Positions 46,133 through 55,244 are shown, counted from the stretch's first letter. The stretch is DNA of 64,000 bases from Saccharibacillus sp. JS10 (GCF_024436065.1 NZ_JANFNS010000001.1:620001-684000), one strand, 5' to 3'. Notes: generated from the sequence alone by a model not told the origin. Program-made: numbers and translations.

Positions 46133-47017
46133 TTAAGCACGCGGATGATGTAATTCATACACTTCTTTCATGTTCCGCTTCATCACATGCGTATAAATTT
46201 GCGTCGTTGAAATATCCGAATGTCCCAGCATTTCTTGCACCGAACGCAAATCCGCTCCATTTTCAAGCAGATGCGCGGCAAACGAATGACGAAGCGTATG
46301 CGGCGTTATATCGGTCTGGATTTGCGTCGTTGCCGCGTACTTTTTGATAATCTTCCAGAATCCTTGACGCGTTAGCCTTGTACCCAATTGATTTAAAAAT
46401 AGTGCATGTTCGTCTTCTTGCTTCAGCAGCTGATCTCGCATCGAGTGCAAATAGCTTGCAACCGCTTCGGCAGTCATTCGTCCGATTGGCACAATACGCT
46501 CTTTGCCTGCTGCGCCGCAGCGCAAATATTTGAGCTCCAAATCAATATCGCCGAGGTTCAATGCAATCAGCTCCGATACGCGAATCCCGGTCGCATAGAG
46601 TACTTCCAGCATCGCTTTATCCCGAACGCCTTGTGCTGTCGAAAGATCAGGCGCTTCAAGCAATCGCTCCACCTCGGCAACCGTCAACACAACAGGTAAT
46701 TTTTTCTCTGCTTTGGGTGTATCCAAATCCATTGAAGGATCTTGCGAGACAATGGATGAACGAATCAGATGGTGAAAAAAGGAACGGATCGATACGGAAG
46801 CACGAATCACGGTAGAAGATGCTTTTCCCGAACGTTTCATTTCATTCAAATAAGCCGCGATATGCGATTTACGCACGTCTTGTACTTCTGTAATACCCCG
46901 GCTTTCCGCAAACTCTATGAACTGGGCCAAATCTCGCCGATACGATTCCAATGTACTTGCAGAACGTCCTTTTTCTTCAGACATATACGTAATAAACGCA
47001 TCCAAATGCGTATTCAA
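46133..47017 (-). CDS. xerD: Site-specific tyrosine recombinase XerD
   Basis: Resolves chromosome dimers at dif with XerC. 294 residues: N-terminal SAM-like core-binding domain (FITYMSEEKGRSASTLESYRRDL), then the catalytic domain with Arg in YATGIRVSELI, HTLRHSFAAHLLENGAD, GHSDISTTQIYTHV (Tyr nucleophile). It lies downstream of fur as in B. subtilis. Confidence 0.96.
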   Translation of the reverse strand: MNTHLDAFITYMSEEKGRSASTLESYRRDLAQFIEFAESRGITEVQDVRKSHIAAYLNEMKRSGKASSTVIRASVSIRSFFHHLIRSSIVSQDPSMDLDTPKAEKKLPVVLTVAEVERLLEAPDLSTAQGVRDKAMLEVLYATGIRVSELIALNLGDIDLELKYLRCGAAGKERIVPIGRMTAEAVASYLHSMRDQLLKQEDEHALFLNQLGTRLTRQGFWKIIKKYAATTQIQTDITPHTLRHSFAAHLLENGADLRSVQEMLGHSDISTTQIYTHVMKRNMKEVYELHHPRA

Positions 47018-47160
47018 TACAGGACCTCCTCTACACTTTGCTTAAGGAACACCGCTTGCTGCCGTTTCAGGCGAACCGTCAAATCCTTGTTGAAGATAAA
47101 GATTCCACGTCAAAAAGAAATCTCCTGCTTCTAAAAAATTCGATTTGAAAAATTCACTAC

Positions 47161-47198
47161 AAAAAGCCCCGACAGATCGATGAGGATCTATCGGAGCT
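47161..47198 (-). terminator. Terminator after fur
   Basis: AGCTCCGATAGATCC / GATCTGTCGGGGCT stem followed by a T5 run on the minus strand. Confidence 0.8.
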
Positions 47199-47219
47199 AT
47201 GGGTATACGTATAAGTAAC

Positions 47220-47675
47220 TTAACTTTTATCGTCTTCTTTATCACGGCAACGATAGCATATGCCTTGAAAATCAAGTCGGTGATCCAACACGGTAAACCG
47301 ATATTCGCTTTCCAGTCGTTCTTCCAGCGGTAATAACCAGTCTTCGCGAATCTCATCCATACTGCCGCATTGCACACAGATCAAGTGATGATGATGGTGC
47401 TTATTGGATTCGCCTCTTAGATCATAGCGCGATACCCCGTCCCCAAAGTTCAGCTTTTCGACAACGTGCATTTCACTGAGTAATTCCAATGTCCGATACA
47501 CGGTAGCCAGCCCGATTTCTGGTGCTTTTTGTTTAACCAGCATGAACACATCTTCCGCGCTCAGATGGTCTTCTTCGTTTTCCAGCAACACGCGAACGGT
47601 AGCTTCTCGCTGGGGCGTCAATTTGTATCCCTTGGATTGCAGTTGTTGTTTGATTTTATCGATCCGCGTTTCCAT
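47220..47675 (-). CDS. fur: Ferric uptake regulator Fur family protein
   Basis: Metal-responsive repressor of 151 residues. N-terminal winged helix (GYKLTPQREATVRVLLEN, LATVYRTLELL), the metal-binding HHHHHLICVQCG block and a second CxxC (CYRCRDKE) for structural zinc. The site next to xerD matches fur (yqkL) of B. subtilis. PerR and Zur have similar motifs, so iron specificity rests on synteny. ATG at 47675 follows GGAGGAG. In B. subtilis spoIIM follows on the other side; here it is nudF. Confidence 0.92.
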   Translation of the reverse strand: METRIDKIKQQLQSKGYKLTPQREATVRVLLENEEDHLSAEDVFMLVKQKAPEIGLATVYRTLELLSEMHVVEKLNFGDGVSRYDLRGESNKHHHHHLICVQCGSMDEIREDWLLPLEERLESEYRFTVLDHRLDFQGICYRCRDKEDDKS

Positions 47676-47787
47676 AGCTTCTCCTCCCCCTCGGAGCATG
47701 CCCGTTCTTGCCGGCCGTTCTCCAGTCAAACTCACGTTCCCTATTATAAAAGTTACAGGGGTTTAAAGTCAAACATTTAGCGACCGA

Positions 47788-48357
47788 TTATAGCGGCCAT
47801 TTGCCAGTTAGTTGACGAATTTGCCAAGCATACAAAGCCATGATCGTTTTGGCATCGCTGATTTTACCGGAACGCATATGTTCAAAAGCTTCATCCAACG
47901 TAATTTCTGTCAATTCCAAAAATTCATCTTCATCCGGCTGCAGCGTGCCTACCGTTAGTTCTTCCGCTACATAAAAATGAATAATTTCGTCCGCAAACCC
48001 AGGCGATGTATAAAAAGAAGACAAATGAATCAGCTCTGGTGCTTTGTAGCCCGTTTCTTCTTCTAACTCACGAGCCGCCGCTTCACGAGGATCTTCGCCC
48101 GGTTCAAGCTTCCCTGCCGGAATCTCGATTTCGGTACGCCCGAGTGGCTGACGAAATTGCTCGACGACCAGAAGTTTGTCGTCTTTGATCGCCAATACGG
48201 CAACCGCACCCGGATGTTTGACGATCTCGCGGCTTGCTGTTGTCCCGTCAGACAATTCTACGGTATCGACTTGAACTTTAATCACTTTGCCGTCAAAAAT
48301 CGGAGTGGTTCCGACTGTTTTTTCCCACAACTTTTCTTTACCTGCTTCCATATCCAT
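47788..48357 (-). CDS. nudF: ADP-ribose pyrophosphatase (Nudix)
   Basis: Hydrolyses ADP-ribose to AMP and ribose 5-phosphate. In 189 residues the Nudix box is complete: GKLEPGEDPREAAARELEEETGY near residues 80-103. The N-terminal KVIKVQVDTVELSDGTTASREIVKHPGAVAVLAI is typical. ATG at 48357 follows AGAGAGGTGGG. Confidence 0.92.
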   Translation of the reverse strand: MDMEAGKEKLWEKTVGTTPIFDGKVIKVQVDTVELSDGTTASREIVKHPGAVAVLAIKDDKLLVVEQFRQPLGRTEIEIPAGKLEPGEDPREAAARELEEETGYKAPELIHLSSFYTSPGFADEIIHFYVAEELTVGTLQPDEDEFLELTEITLDEAFEHMRSGKISDAKTIMALYAWQIRQLTGKWPL

Positions 48358-48396
48358 AACCCACCTCTCTGAATTAAAAAAGATCAAAAACCGAAC

Positions 48397-49524
48397 TTAA
48401 TTGCGTACGGATTGACGTACAATTTCAACCACAAATTCAGCCAAGCGACTTAGATCGTCTACTTTAATTTTTTCGTTGGTCGTGTGGATATTCTCATAGC
48501 CTACAGACAAGTTGACAGTCGGCACGCCAAAACCATTAAATACATTGGCATCGCTGCCTCCGCCGGATTGGAACGTTCGACCGCTTAAGCCGAGTACGCC
48601 CGCTGCTTGTTGAGCCAACTGAACGACTTCGGAATCTTCGGTGTGATTGAAAGATGGGTAGATCACTTGGCTTTCAAAAACAGCTTCGGCTCCAAACTCC
48701 GCACATGCCGACTCTAGCGCTTCTTTCATCGAAGACACTTGCGCATCGACTTTTGCTTGAACCGTACTACGGGCTTCAGCAATAAGCTGTGCGTAGTCGA
48801 TCACGACGTTGGTTGCACCGCTACCGGAAAAGCTCCCAATATTCGCGGTCGTATCGTTGTCGATCCGTCCTAATTTCATACGGGAAATCGCTTTGCCCGC
48901 AACTTGGATCGCACTGATTCCGTCTTCCGGATTCACGCCGGCATGCGCCGATTTTCCGTGTACTTCCATCATGATTTTGACTTGAGCAGGTGCAGATACG
49001 GCGATTTCGCCGATTTGACCGTTCGAATCGACCGCAAAGCCGAGATCGGCATCCAGCAGTGAAGCGTCCATAGCGCGTGCGCCCATCAGACCCGATTCTT
49101 CGCCAGCTGTAATGATAAACTGAATCTGTCCGTGCGGAATCTGTTGTTCGCGAAGCACGCGGATCAATTCGAACAATGTCGCAACGCCTGCTTTGTCATC
49201 TGCGCCTAGAATCGTATCGCCGGAACTTGTAATCCAGCCGTCTTCATGGACAACCGGCTTCACGCCGACTCCCGGAAGCACCGTATCCATATGGCAAGTG
49301 AAAAATAGTTTCGGTGCGTCTACGCCTTCGGTAGCTGGAAGCAACGCGATCAAATTACCTGCTCCGTGCCCGGAACGTGAAGCCGAATCATCTTCGACCA
49401 CTTCAAGACCATGCAATTTAAATTTGTTAATGAGAACGTCGGCGATTAACCGTTCGTTTTTTGTTTCGCTATCGATCTGTACCAATTCCAAAAATTCATG
49501 TAACAATCGCTGCGTATCGATCAT
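48397..49524 (-). CDS. M20 family metallopeptidase, tripeptidase T-like
   Basis: 375 residues. Zinc-binding motifs FFTCHMDTVLPG, GADDKAGVATLFEL and TAGEESGLMGARAMD are present, followed by a dimerisation domain (GKSAHAGVNPEDGISAIQVAGKAI) and a C-terminal NVFNGFGVPTVNLSVGYENIHT segment. This is the YqjE/PepT-like group that cleaves short peptides; the actual substrate is unknown. It lies 40 bp upstream of nudF on the same strand. Confidence 0.9.
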   Translation of the reverse strand: MIDTQRLLHEFLELVQIDSETKNERLIADVLINKFKLHGLEVVEDDSASRSGHGAGNLIALLPATEGVDAPKLFFTCHMDTVLPGVGVKPVVHEDGWITSSGDTILGADDKAGVATLFELIRVLREQQIPHGQIQFIITAGEESGLMGARAMDASLLDADLGFAVDSNGQIGEIAVSAPAQVKIMMEVHGKSAHAGVNPEDGISAIQVAGKAISRMKLGRIDNDTTANIGSFSGSGATNVVIDYAQLIAEARSTVQAKVDAQVSSMKEALESACAEFGAEAVFESQVIYPSFNHTEDSEVVQLAQQAAGVLGLSGRTFQSGGGSDANVFNGFGVPTVNLSVGYENIHTTNEKIKVDDLSRLAEFVVEIVRQSVRN

Positions 49525-49695
49525 AAAACTTCCCTCCGCTTTCTTGATGCGTTAAAATAGATACCATGACGGTTATCGCGCGCCTGCTCTGGATGACGGA
49601 CGGCAAAACCGATGCTATGGTCTATCTTACTCGTAATTCTGTGAAATTCCAAAAATGCACGTTATTATATTGACGAAAAGAGGTTTGACGGTTTC

Positions 49696-49791
49696 ATGCA
49701 AAATAAAAGATGGTTTAAAATGTTTATTTGGCTCATGATTATCGCGATGGTAGGCTCGGTGTTCCTCGGGCTTGTGCAAGTGTTCTTTTAA
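49696..49791 (+). CDS. prli42: Stressosome-associated membrane miniprotein Prli42
   Basis: 31 residues: a basic start (QNKRWFKMF) and one membrane helix (IWLMIIAMVGSVFLGLVQVF). Length, layout and composition match Prli42 (DUF4044), a conserved Bacillota miniprotein that anchors the stressosome component RsbR in Listeria. ATG at 49696 follows AAAAGAGG. It is the only plus-strand gene between serA and the GntR gene. Whether this organism has stressosome genes cannot be seen here. Confidence 0.8.
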   Translation: MQNKRWFKMFIWLMIIAMVGSVFLGLVQVFF

Positions 49792-49806
49792 GTGGATTCG
49801 TGTGTG

Positions 49807-49949
49807 GAAGCGAAAAGGCTACAAGAGGGATTCGTTGCGGTCGCGTGTTGAAATTAAGAAAATAGATTTAACTTTTATTATGAGTTTTCTCAATTTCAAA
49901 GGCGAACATTTCATTCCTTACTGAATCCCTCTTTCCGCCTTTTCGCTTC
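49807..49949. repeat. Large fold-back (nested inverted repeat)
   Basis: GAAGCGAAAAGGC (49807-49819) pairs with GCCTTTTCGCTTC (49937-49949); AAGAGGGATTC (49823-49833) pairs with GAATCCCTCTT (49923-49933); further in, GAAATT and AGAAAA (from 49850) pair with TTTTCT and AATTTC (to 49897). Three coaxial stems with short internal loops give a hairpin of about 143 nt. Nothing in it is coding. It resembles a miniature fold-back element or a structured RNA. Confidence 0.65.
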
Positions 49950-49976
49950 TAGTTACTTCAAACTTTTACAAACATC

Positions 49977-50013
49977 AAAAGCGCCCGAACGATTTATGTT
50001 CGGGCGCTTTTTT
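49977..50013. terminator. Bidirectional terminator after the E2 gene
   Basis: AAAAGCGCCCGAAC / GTTCGGGCGCTTTTTT hairpin with T-runs on both strands, between Prli42 and the E2 gene stop. Confidence 0.9.
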
Positions 50014-50024
50014 GTTGCATTGGC

Positions 50025-51413
50025 TTAATATAATTTTGTATCGGCGGAGTAGCCTTCTAGGTTTTCTTTGACGCGTTGCAGGAAGCGACCGCAGATCAAG
50101 CCGTCAAGGATACGGTGATCGAGGGACAAACAGAAGTTTGCCATCGAGCGAACGCCAACCATATCGTTGATCACGACTGGGCGTTTGACGATCGATTCGA
50201 ATGTTAATTGAGCCGCTTGCGGGTAATTGATGATCGGCTGAGACAAGATCGAACCGAACGACCCGGTATTGTTCACGGTGAATGTACCGCCTTGCATATC
50301 GTCGAGCTTCAATGTGCGTTCGCGTGTACGACGAGCGAGATCTTCGATCTCCATCGCCAGACCCGCGATATTTTTTTGATCCGCTTTTTTGATGACCGGC
50401 GTTAATACCGAATCTTCGGTACCTACCGCAAGCGAAATATTGATATCGCGTTTGACGATGATTTTGTCCACTGCCCATACGGAGTTCATGATTGGGTAGT
50501 CTTTGATCGCGTTCACTACCGCTTTGATCACAAAAGCAGGGTAGGTCAAGTTGACGCCTTCTTTGCGTTTGAACTCTTCTTTATGTGTATTGCGAAGTTT
50601 GACCAGATTGGTCATATCGACTTCGATCATCATCCAGCCGTGCGGAATCTCGGAGACACTTTGACGCATACGCGTCGCGATCGTATTTCGAATCGGCGTG
50701 ATGTCGATATACGTTTCGTTGCTGCCGCGTCCACCGTCTTCGATCTCGATCTTCGGAAGCGGAGGATTTTCGCTTAAGTGTAGCCCGGAATGACGGACTT
50801 CGTTTTGCGGCGCCGGTGCCGCAAATCTAGGCGGCTGCGGCGTTCCCGAAGAAACGACGACCGGCTCTGCCGAAGGAGCAGATGCTGCGGAAGCTTGCGC
50901 CGCTCCGCCTTGTGCGACGTATTGAAGCACGTCTTTGCGCGTAACGCGTCCGCCCATCCCAGTACCTGTGAGGGTAGAAGGATCTAGGTTATGTTGCGCA
51001 GCGAGAGCTTGTACGGCTGGCGAGTAGCGAGCCATTCCTGCCGAGCTTCCGACCGAAGCTGCTGGACGCGCAGCTGGAGTGGATTGCGGCGAAGTCGACG
51101 CCGAAACTTCGGACGTTGCTGGCGCGGAAGAACCTGCGCCTTCTTCGCTATGGGTTACAATGCGGCAGATCACTTCGCCTACTGCGATCTCTTGGCCTTC
51201 TGCGGCGAGTAGTTCGCCCATCACGCCTTCTTCGGTAGACGGAATCTCAGCATTGACTTTATCGGTAATGACTTCGCAGATCGGCTCGTAAAGATCGATC
51301 GTATCTCCCGGACGTTTGAGCCATTTGGCGATTGTCGCAGAGACGAGCGATTCGGCGAGTTGCGGCATCGTGATATCTTTTTGCGTAGAATTTGATGTAC
51401 TCATTACATTCAC
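50025..51413 (-). CDS. bkdB: 2-Oxo acid dehydrogenase E2, lipoamide acyltransferase
   Basis: Core of the branched-chain 2-oxoacid dehydrogenase; transfers the acyl group to CoA. In 462 residues: lipoyl domain (about 8-83, lipoyl Lys in EVITDKVNAEIPS), Ala/Pro/Ser linker, peripheral-subunit-binding domain (RYSPAVQALAAQHNLDP, GRVTRKDVLQYV), second linker and a catalytic domain ending in SLDHRILDGLICGRF. ATG at 51413; a second ATG 6 bp inside is possible. Last gene of the set. Confidence 0.93.
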   Translation of the reverse strand: MNVMSTSNSTQKDITMPQLAESLVSATIAKWLKRPGDTIDLYEPICEVITDKVNAEIPSTEEGVMGELLAAEGQEIAVGEVICRIVTHSEEGAGSSAPATSEVSASTSPQSTPAARPAASVGSSAGMARYSPAVQALAAQHNLDPSTLTGTGMGGRVTRKDVLQYVAQGGAAQASAASAPSAEPVVVSSGTPQPPRFAAPAPQNEVRHSGLHLSENPPLPKIEIEDGGRGSNETYIDITPIRNTIATRMRQSVSEIPHGWMMIEVDMTNLVKLRNTHKEEFKRKEGVNLTYPAFVIKAVVNAIKDYPIMNSVWAVDKIIVKRDINISLAVGTEDSVLTPVIKKADQKNIAGLAMEIEDLARRTRERTLKLDDMQGGTFTVNNTGSFGSILSQPIINYPQAAQLTFESIVKRPVVINDMVGVRSMANFCLSLDHRILDGLICGRFLQRVKENLEGYSADTKLY

Positions 51414-51449
51414 TCCTCTTTGATCAAGCGACTTGATCCTTTATCGGTT

Positions 51450-52433
51450 CTAGTATAGAGCCAGCTCGCGCATCGCATGAAGCAGCTTGTCTTTGCTCAG
51501 CATAAAGAATTTCTCTTGCGGCGGGTTGATCGGCATAGCCGGTGCATCCGGTCCGCACAGGCGACGAATCGGCGCGTCCAGATCATACAGACATTCTTCG
51601 GCAATGATTGCCGCGACTTCGGCTCCAACGCCGCCGGTTTTGTTATCTTCATGGACGATCAGCACTTTACCTGTACGGCGAACCGCTTCGATAATCGCAT
51701 CGCGATCCAGAGGTTGAATCGTGCGCAGATCCAAGATATGGCTCGTGATCCCTTCTTGCTCCAGTTCTTCCGCAGCTTGCATCGCAAAATGCAGCGGCAG
51801 GCTATAGCTGATCACGGTAATATCTTCGCCTTCGCGCAGCAGATTCGCTTTACCGATCGGTACGATATAATCGTCGTCCGGTACGTCTTCTTTGATCAAT
51901 TTATAACATTTTTTATTTTCGAAAAAGAGAACGGGATCAGGGTCGCGGATTGCGGCTTTCAGCAAACCTTTGGCATCGTATGCCGAATAAGGCGCGATGA
52001 TTTTAAGCCCTGGCGTTCCGAAAAAGATCGATTCTGGGCACTGCGAATGATACAGACCGCCGAAGATCCCGCCGCCGATCGGCGCGCGTACGACAATCGG
52101 GCAATCCCAATCGTTATTGGAACGATACCGGATTTTCGCCGCTTCGCTAATAATCTGGTTCGTTGCCGGAAGCATAAAGTCCGAATACTGCATTTCCGCG
52201 ATCGGCTTCATGCCGACCATCGCCGCTCCGATTGCAACACCTGCAATTGCGGATTCGGCAAGCGGGGTATCGATCACGCGATCTTCGCCGAATTGATCTT
52301 GCAGACCTTTGGTCGTAGTGAACACGCCGCCTTTAACGCCTACGTCTTCACCTAATACGAACACCGAAGAGTCATTTTCCATCTCTTCTTTCATTGCCAA
52401 GCGTATCGCGTCGATATATTCCATCATCGGCAT
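51450..52433 (-). CDS. bkdAB: 2-Oxo acid dehydrogenase E1, beta subunit
   Basis: Transketolase-like subunit that, with E1 alpha, decarboxylates branched 2-oxoacids using thiamine diphosphate. 327 residues with GEDVGVKGGVFTTTKGL, EMQYSDFMLPATNQI, APIGGGIFGGLYHSQ and the C-terminal VHEDNKTGGVGAEVAAII. ATG at 52433 follows AAGGAGGG; longer in-frame starts lie inside the E1 alpha gene. Translation probably couples to E1 alpha, whose stop lies 2 bp away. Confidence 0.95.
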   Translation of the reverse strand: MPMMEYIDAIRLAMKEEMENDSSVFVLGEDVGVKGGVFTTTKGLQDQFGEDRVIDTPLAESAIAGVAIGAAMVGMKPIAEMQYSDFMLPATNQIISEAAKIRYRSNNDWDCPIVVRAPIGGGIFGGLYHSQCPESIFFGTPGLKIIAPYSAYDAKGLLKAAIRDPDPVLFFENKKCYKLIKEDVPDDDYIVPIGKANLLREGEDITVISYSLPLHFAMQAAEELEQEGITSHILDLRTIQPLDRDAIIEAVRRTGKVLIVHEDNKTGGVGAEVAAIIAEECLYDLDAPIRRLCGPDAPAMPINPPQEKFFMLSKDKLLHAMRELALY

Positions 52434-52434
52434 A

Positions 52435-53472
52435 TCAGTGATTCCCTCCTTGTCCGTCTGCGTCGCCTGCGTATACGTGCAGCAATGTATCTTCTGCTCT
52501 CGGATACGGCGCTTTGTCTGCATAATCGGTCGCTTCCTTCAATTCTTGCGCGACTTCTTTCAAATACACTTCTTCTTGTTCTTCGCTCCAAAGACCCGCT
52601 TCAATCAAATATTGCTTGTAACGAGGAATCCCGTCTTTTTTCCAATTTTCATCGACTTCTTCTTTCGTACGGTACGCCAGATCGTTATCGGATGTGGAAT
52701 GGGGCGACAGACGGTACATCATCGCTTCGATCAAAGTCGGCCCTTCGCCGTTTACGCCGCGCTCGCGAGCTTCCCTTACAACGCGGAACATCTCCAGCGC
52801 ATCGTTACCGTCTACTTGCATACCCGGGAAACCGTAACCAAGCGCACGGTCGCTGACTTTGCCGGCAAGCTGTTTGGCAATCGGTACGGAGATCGCGTAT
52901 TGGTTATTTTCGCACATCATAATGACCGGAAGCTTTTGTACGCCCGCGAAGTTAGCACCTTCATGGAAATCGCCTTGGTTGCTTGATCCTTCGCCAAAAG
53001 TGACGAACGATACCGCGCCTTCGCCGCGCATTTTCGAAGCCAGCGCTGCGCCCACTGCATGCGGAACTTGCGTGGTAACCGGGCTAGATCCCGTCAATAC
53101 GCGCAGTCTTTTGCTACCGAAGTGACCTGGCATTTGACGGCCGCCGCTGTTTGGGTCTTCCGCTTTGGCGAATGCGGACAACATCAATTCACGCGGCGTC
53201 ATGCCGACAGCCAGCATAAATCCGTAATCGCGGTAATACGGTAAAAAGTAATCTTTTTGCGTGTCCAAGGCGAAAGCAGCCGCGACTTGCGCCGTTTCTT
53301 GACCTACACCCGATACGTGGAAATTGATTTTACCTGCTCGTTGGAGCAGCAAACAACGCTCGTCGAATTTACGAGCGAGTAACATATATTTGTACATGTC
53401 GACGGCGCGGCGGTCATCCAGACCCGCTGCCTCATGCAGCGTTTGCGGTACAGTCGTTCCTTTTTGGCTCAT
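52435..53472 (-). CDS. bkdAA: 2-Oxo acid dehydrogenase E1, alpha subunit
   Basis: Thiamine-diphosphate-binding subunit. 345 residues with YKYMLLARKFDERCLLLQRAGKINFHVSG, the TDP-binding segment FVTFGEGSSNQGDFHEGANFAGVQKLPVIMMCENNQYAIS and the regulatory-loop-like RLSPHSTSDNDLAYR. Acceptance of branched-chain rather than pyruvate substrates is inferred from the four-gene arrangement. A TATAAT at 53565-53570 upstream suggests a separate promoter from lpdV. Confidence 0.93.
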   Translation of the reverse strand: MSQKGTTVPQTLHEAAGLDDRRAVDMYKYMLLARKFDERCLLLQRAGKINFHVSGVGQETAQVAAAFALDTQKDYFLPYYRDYGFMLAVGMTPRELMLSAFAKAEDPNSGGRQMPGHFGSKRLRVLTGSSPVTTQVPHAVGAALASKMRGEGAVSFVTFGEGSSNQGDFHEGANFAGVQKLPVIMMCENNQYAISVPIAKQLAGKVSDRALGYGFPGMQVDGNDALEMFRVVREARERGVNGEGPTLIEAMMYRLSPHSTSDNDLAYRTKEEVDENWKKDGIPRYKQYLIEAGLWSEEQEEVYLKEVAQELKEATDYADKAPYPRAEDTLLHVYAGDADGQGGNH

Positions 53473-53784
53473 TACGGGAACCCCCTTAAATGTGTCACGA
53501 AATAGTTACGTTCAGCTTCTAACATGAAGTCTTAAAACCTGGTACTAATTCTTGATCTGAGTTCATTATAAAGCTTTTGCCGTAGAAAAGAAACTCGCCG
53601 CTTTAACGTAACGGAGCATCGCTCTAATTTCTTAAGTTTTTTAACTCTATGACATCTGACTGAACACACACCTACTGCGACGTTTCTTTGCCTTCTATTG
53701 TCTACTTTTCTGGCTCAAGACGCAAATAGACCTGCCCCGCTTCATACGGCGACAGGTCTATTTCAATTCCGATAAGCCCTTTTT
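53473..53784. promoter_or_regulatory. lpdV-bkdAA intergenic region with promoter and hairpin
   Basis: 312 bp without a gene. On the minus strand a hairpin AAATAGACCTG / CAGGTCTATTT (53763-53724) follows the lpdV stop and could be a weak terminator. Farther on, TATAAT (53570-53565) with a poor TTTCTT -35 box may drive bkdAA. No operator or ORF is recognised. Confidence 0.45.
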
Positions 53785-55206
53785 TTATACGTTGATCGCC
53801 TGACCATCGATAGCCAGCATCGCTTCCCCGAGTGCTTCCGACAATGTCGGATGAGCGTGGATCGAGTTGCCGACTTCCCACGGCGTCGCATTCAGCACCG
53901 TCGCAAGCGTCGCTTCCGCAATTAACTCGGTTGCATGAGGACCAACGATTTGCACGCCGACCAGATCTCCGTTTTCGGTATCGACCACGACTTTTGCAAA
54001 TCCTTCCGTATGACCTTCAACCAAAGCTTTGCCGATTGCGGAGAAAGGAACTTTTGCCGACTTCACACTGCGTCCCAGTTCTTTGGCACGAGCTTCGCTT
54101 AAGCCTACACTCGCGACTTCCGGCTGGGAATAGACGCAACGCGGGATAAACGCCTGATCGTACACATGCCCTTTTTCGCCCGCCAAGTGCATTGCCGCTG
54201 CAATTCCTTCGTGACTTGCCGCATGTGCTAATTGCAGGCCGCCGATACAATCGCCGATCGCATAGATATGAGATTCGCCTGTTTGAAAGTGAGCATTGAC
54301 CGCGATATTGCCATTCACAACTCGAATATCTGTATTTTCTAATCCAATGCCTTCGACATTCGCTGCTCTACCAATTGATACCAACATTTGGGAAGCTTCT
54401 AGCACTTGCTCGTTTCCTTGATGCAACGCTGTAATCGACACGCCGTTTTCACCAGTTGCATACGTATCGGTCTGAAGTTGAACACCGGTTAAGATCTTCA
54501 CACCACGGCGTTCTAACGATTTGGCAAGTTCTTTTGCCACTTCTGCATCTTCGCCCGGCAAAATCTGCTCGGCAACTTCGGCTACCGTAACTTGAACGCC
54601 AAAATCAACGAACATCGATGCCCATTCAATCCCGATTACGCCGCCGCCGACGATCAAGATGGATTCTGGCAATTTCTCCAGCTCCAACGCTTCGTCACTG
54701 CTTAAAATATATTGACCGTCTGGTTCTAATCCCGGCAATACACGAGGACGAGAACCGGTTGCTATAATCAGATTATTCGGTACGATCGTCTCCATTTCTC
54801 CATCGGGAAATTCTACAGCAACCGCGCCGCTTCTTGGCGAAAAGATCGAAGGCCCGATTACCCGTCCACTGCCTTCGATTACTCGGATTTTATTTTTACG
54901 CATCAAATATTGCACACCTTCATACAGCTTATCGACGATTCCGCGTTTACGTTCTTGAACATTCGGGAACACTAGGCGATGCCCTGCGCTTTCTACCCCG
55001 TATTGTTCCGATTGTTGAAGCAGCGAATAGACTTCGGCGCTACGCAATAAAGATTTGGTCGGGATACAGCCTTTATGTAGACAAGTCCCGCCTAATTTCG
55101 CTCGTTCAATAATGATGACGTCTTTACCGAGTTGTGCCGCTTTGATCGCTGCTACGTAACCGCCGGTTCCTCCGCCCAATACCGCAACATCGCATGTAAT
55201 AGTCAT
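53785..55206 (-). CDS. lpdV: Dihydrolipoyl dehydrogenase (E3)
   Basis: Reoxidises dihydrolipoyl groups of E2 with FAD and NAD. In 473 residues: FAD loop VAVLGGGTGGYVAAIKAAQLG, redox disulfide in GGTCLHKGCIPTKS (Cys 42 and 47), NAD loop ILIVGGGVIGIEWAS, IYAIGDCIGG, and the active-site His-Glu in SIHAHPTLSEALGEAML. First gene of the lpdV-bkdAA-bkdAB-bkdB order known from Bacillus. The kinase, transacylase and leucine dehydrogenase genes seen there are not adjacent. Confidence 0.95.
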   Translation of the reverse strand: MTITCDVAVLGGGTGGYVAAIKAAQLGKDVIIIERAKLGGTCLHKGCIPTKSLLRSAEVYSLLQQSEQYGVESAGHRLVFPNVQERKRGIVDKLYEGVQYLMRKNKIRVIEGSGRVIGPSIFSPRSGAVAVEFPDGEMETIVPNNLIIATGSRPRVLPGLEPDGQYILSSDEALELEKLPESILIVGGGVIGIEWASMFVDFGVQVTVAEVAEQILPGEDAEVAKELAKSLERRGVKILTGVQLQTDTYATGENGVSITALHQGNEQVLEASQMLVSIGRAANVEGIGLENTDIRVVNGNIAVNAHFQTGESHIYAIGDCIGGLQLAHAASHEGIAAAMHLAGEKGHVYDQAFIPRCVYSQPEVASVGLSEARAKELGRSVKSAKVPFSAIGKALVEGHTEGFAKVVVDTENGDLVGVQIVGPHATELIAEATLATVLNATPWEVGNSIHAHPTLSEALGEAMLAIDGQAINV

Positions 55207-55244
55207 GTTGTTCCTCCATCTATATCAAAAATTTAATCCAGCAT

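Noticed and set aside
47042-47113. 23-codon ORF with TTG start and AGGAG before xerD
   Set aside because: Acceptable ribosome binding site, but the peptide (MTWNLYLQQGFDG...) matches nothing I know and does not look like YqzK, which occupies this place in B. subtilis. Too weak to report as a gene.
51477-52355. 292-codon open frame opposite the E1 beta gene
   Set aside because: Antisense shadow with Arg/Phe/Ile-rich composition and no initiation signal.
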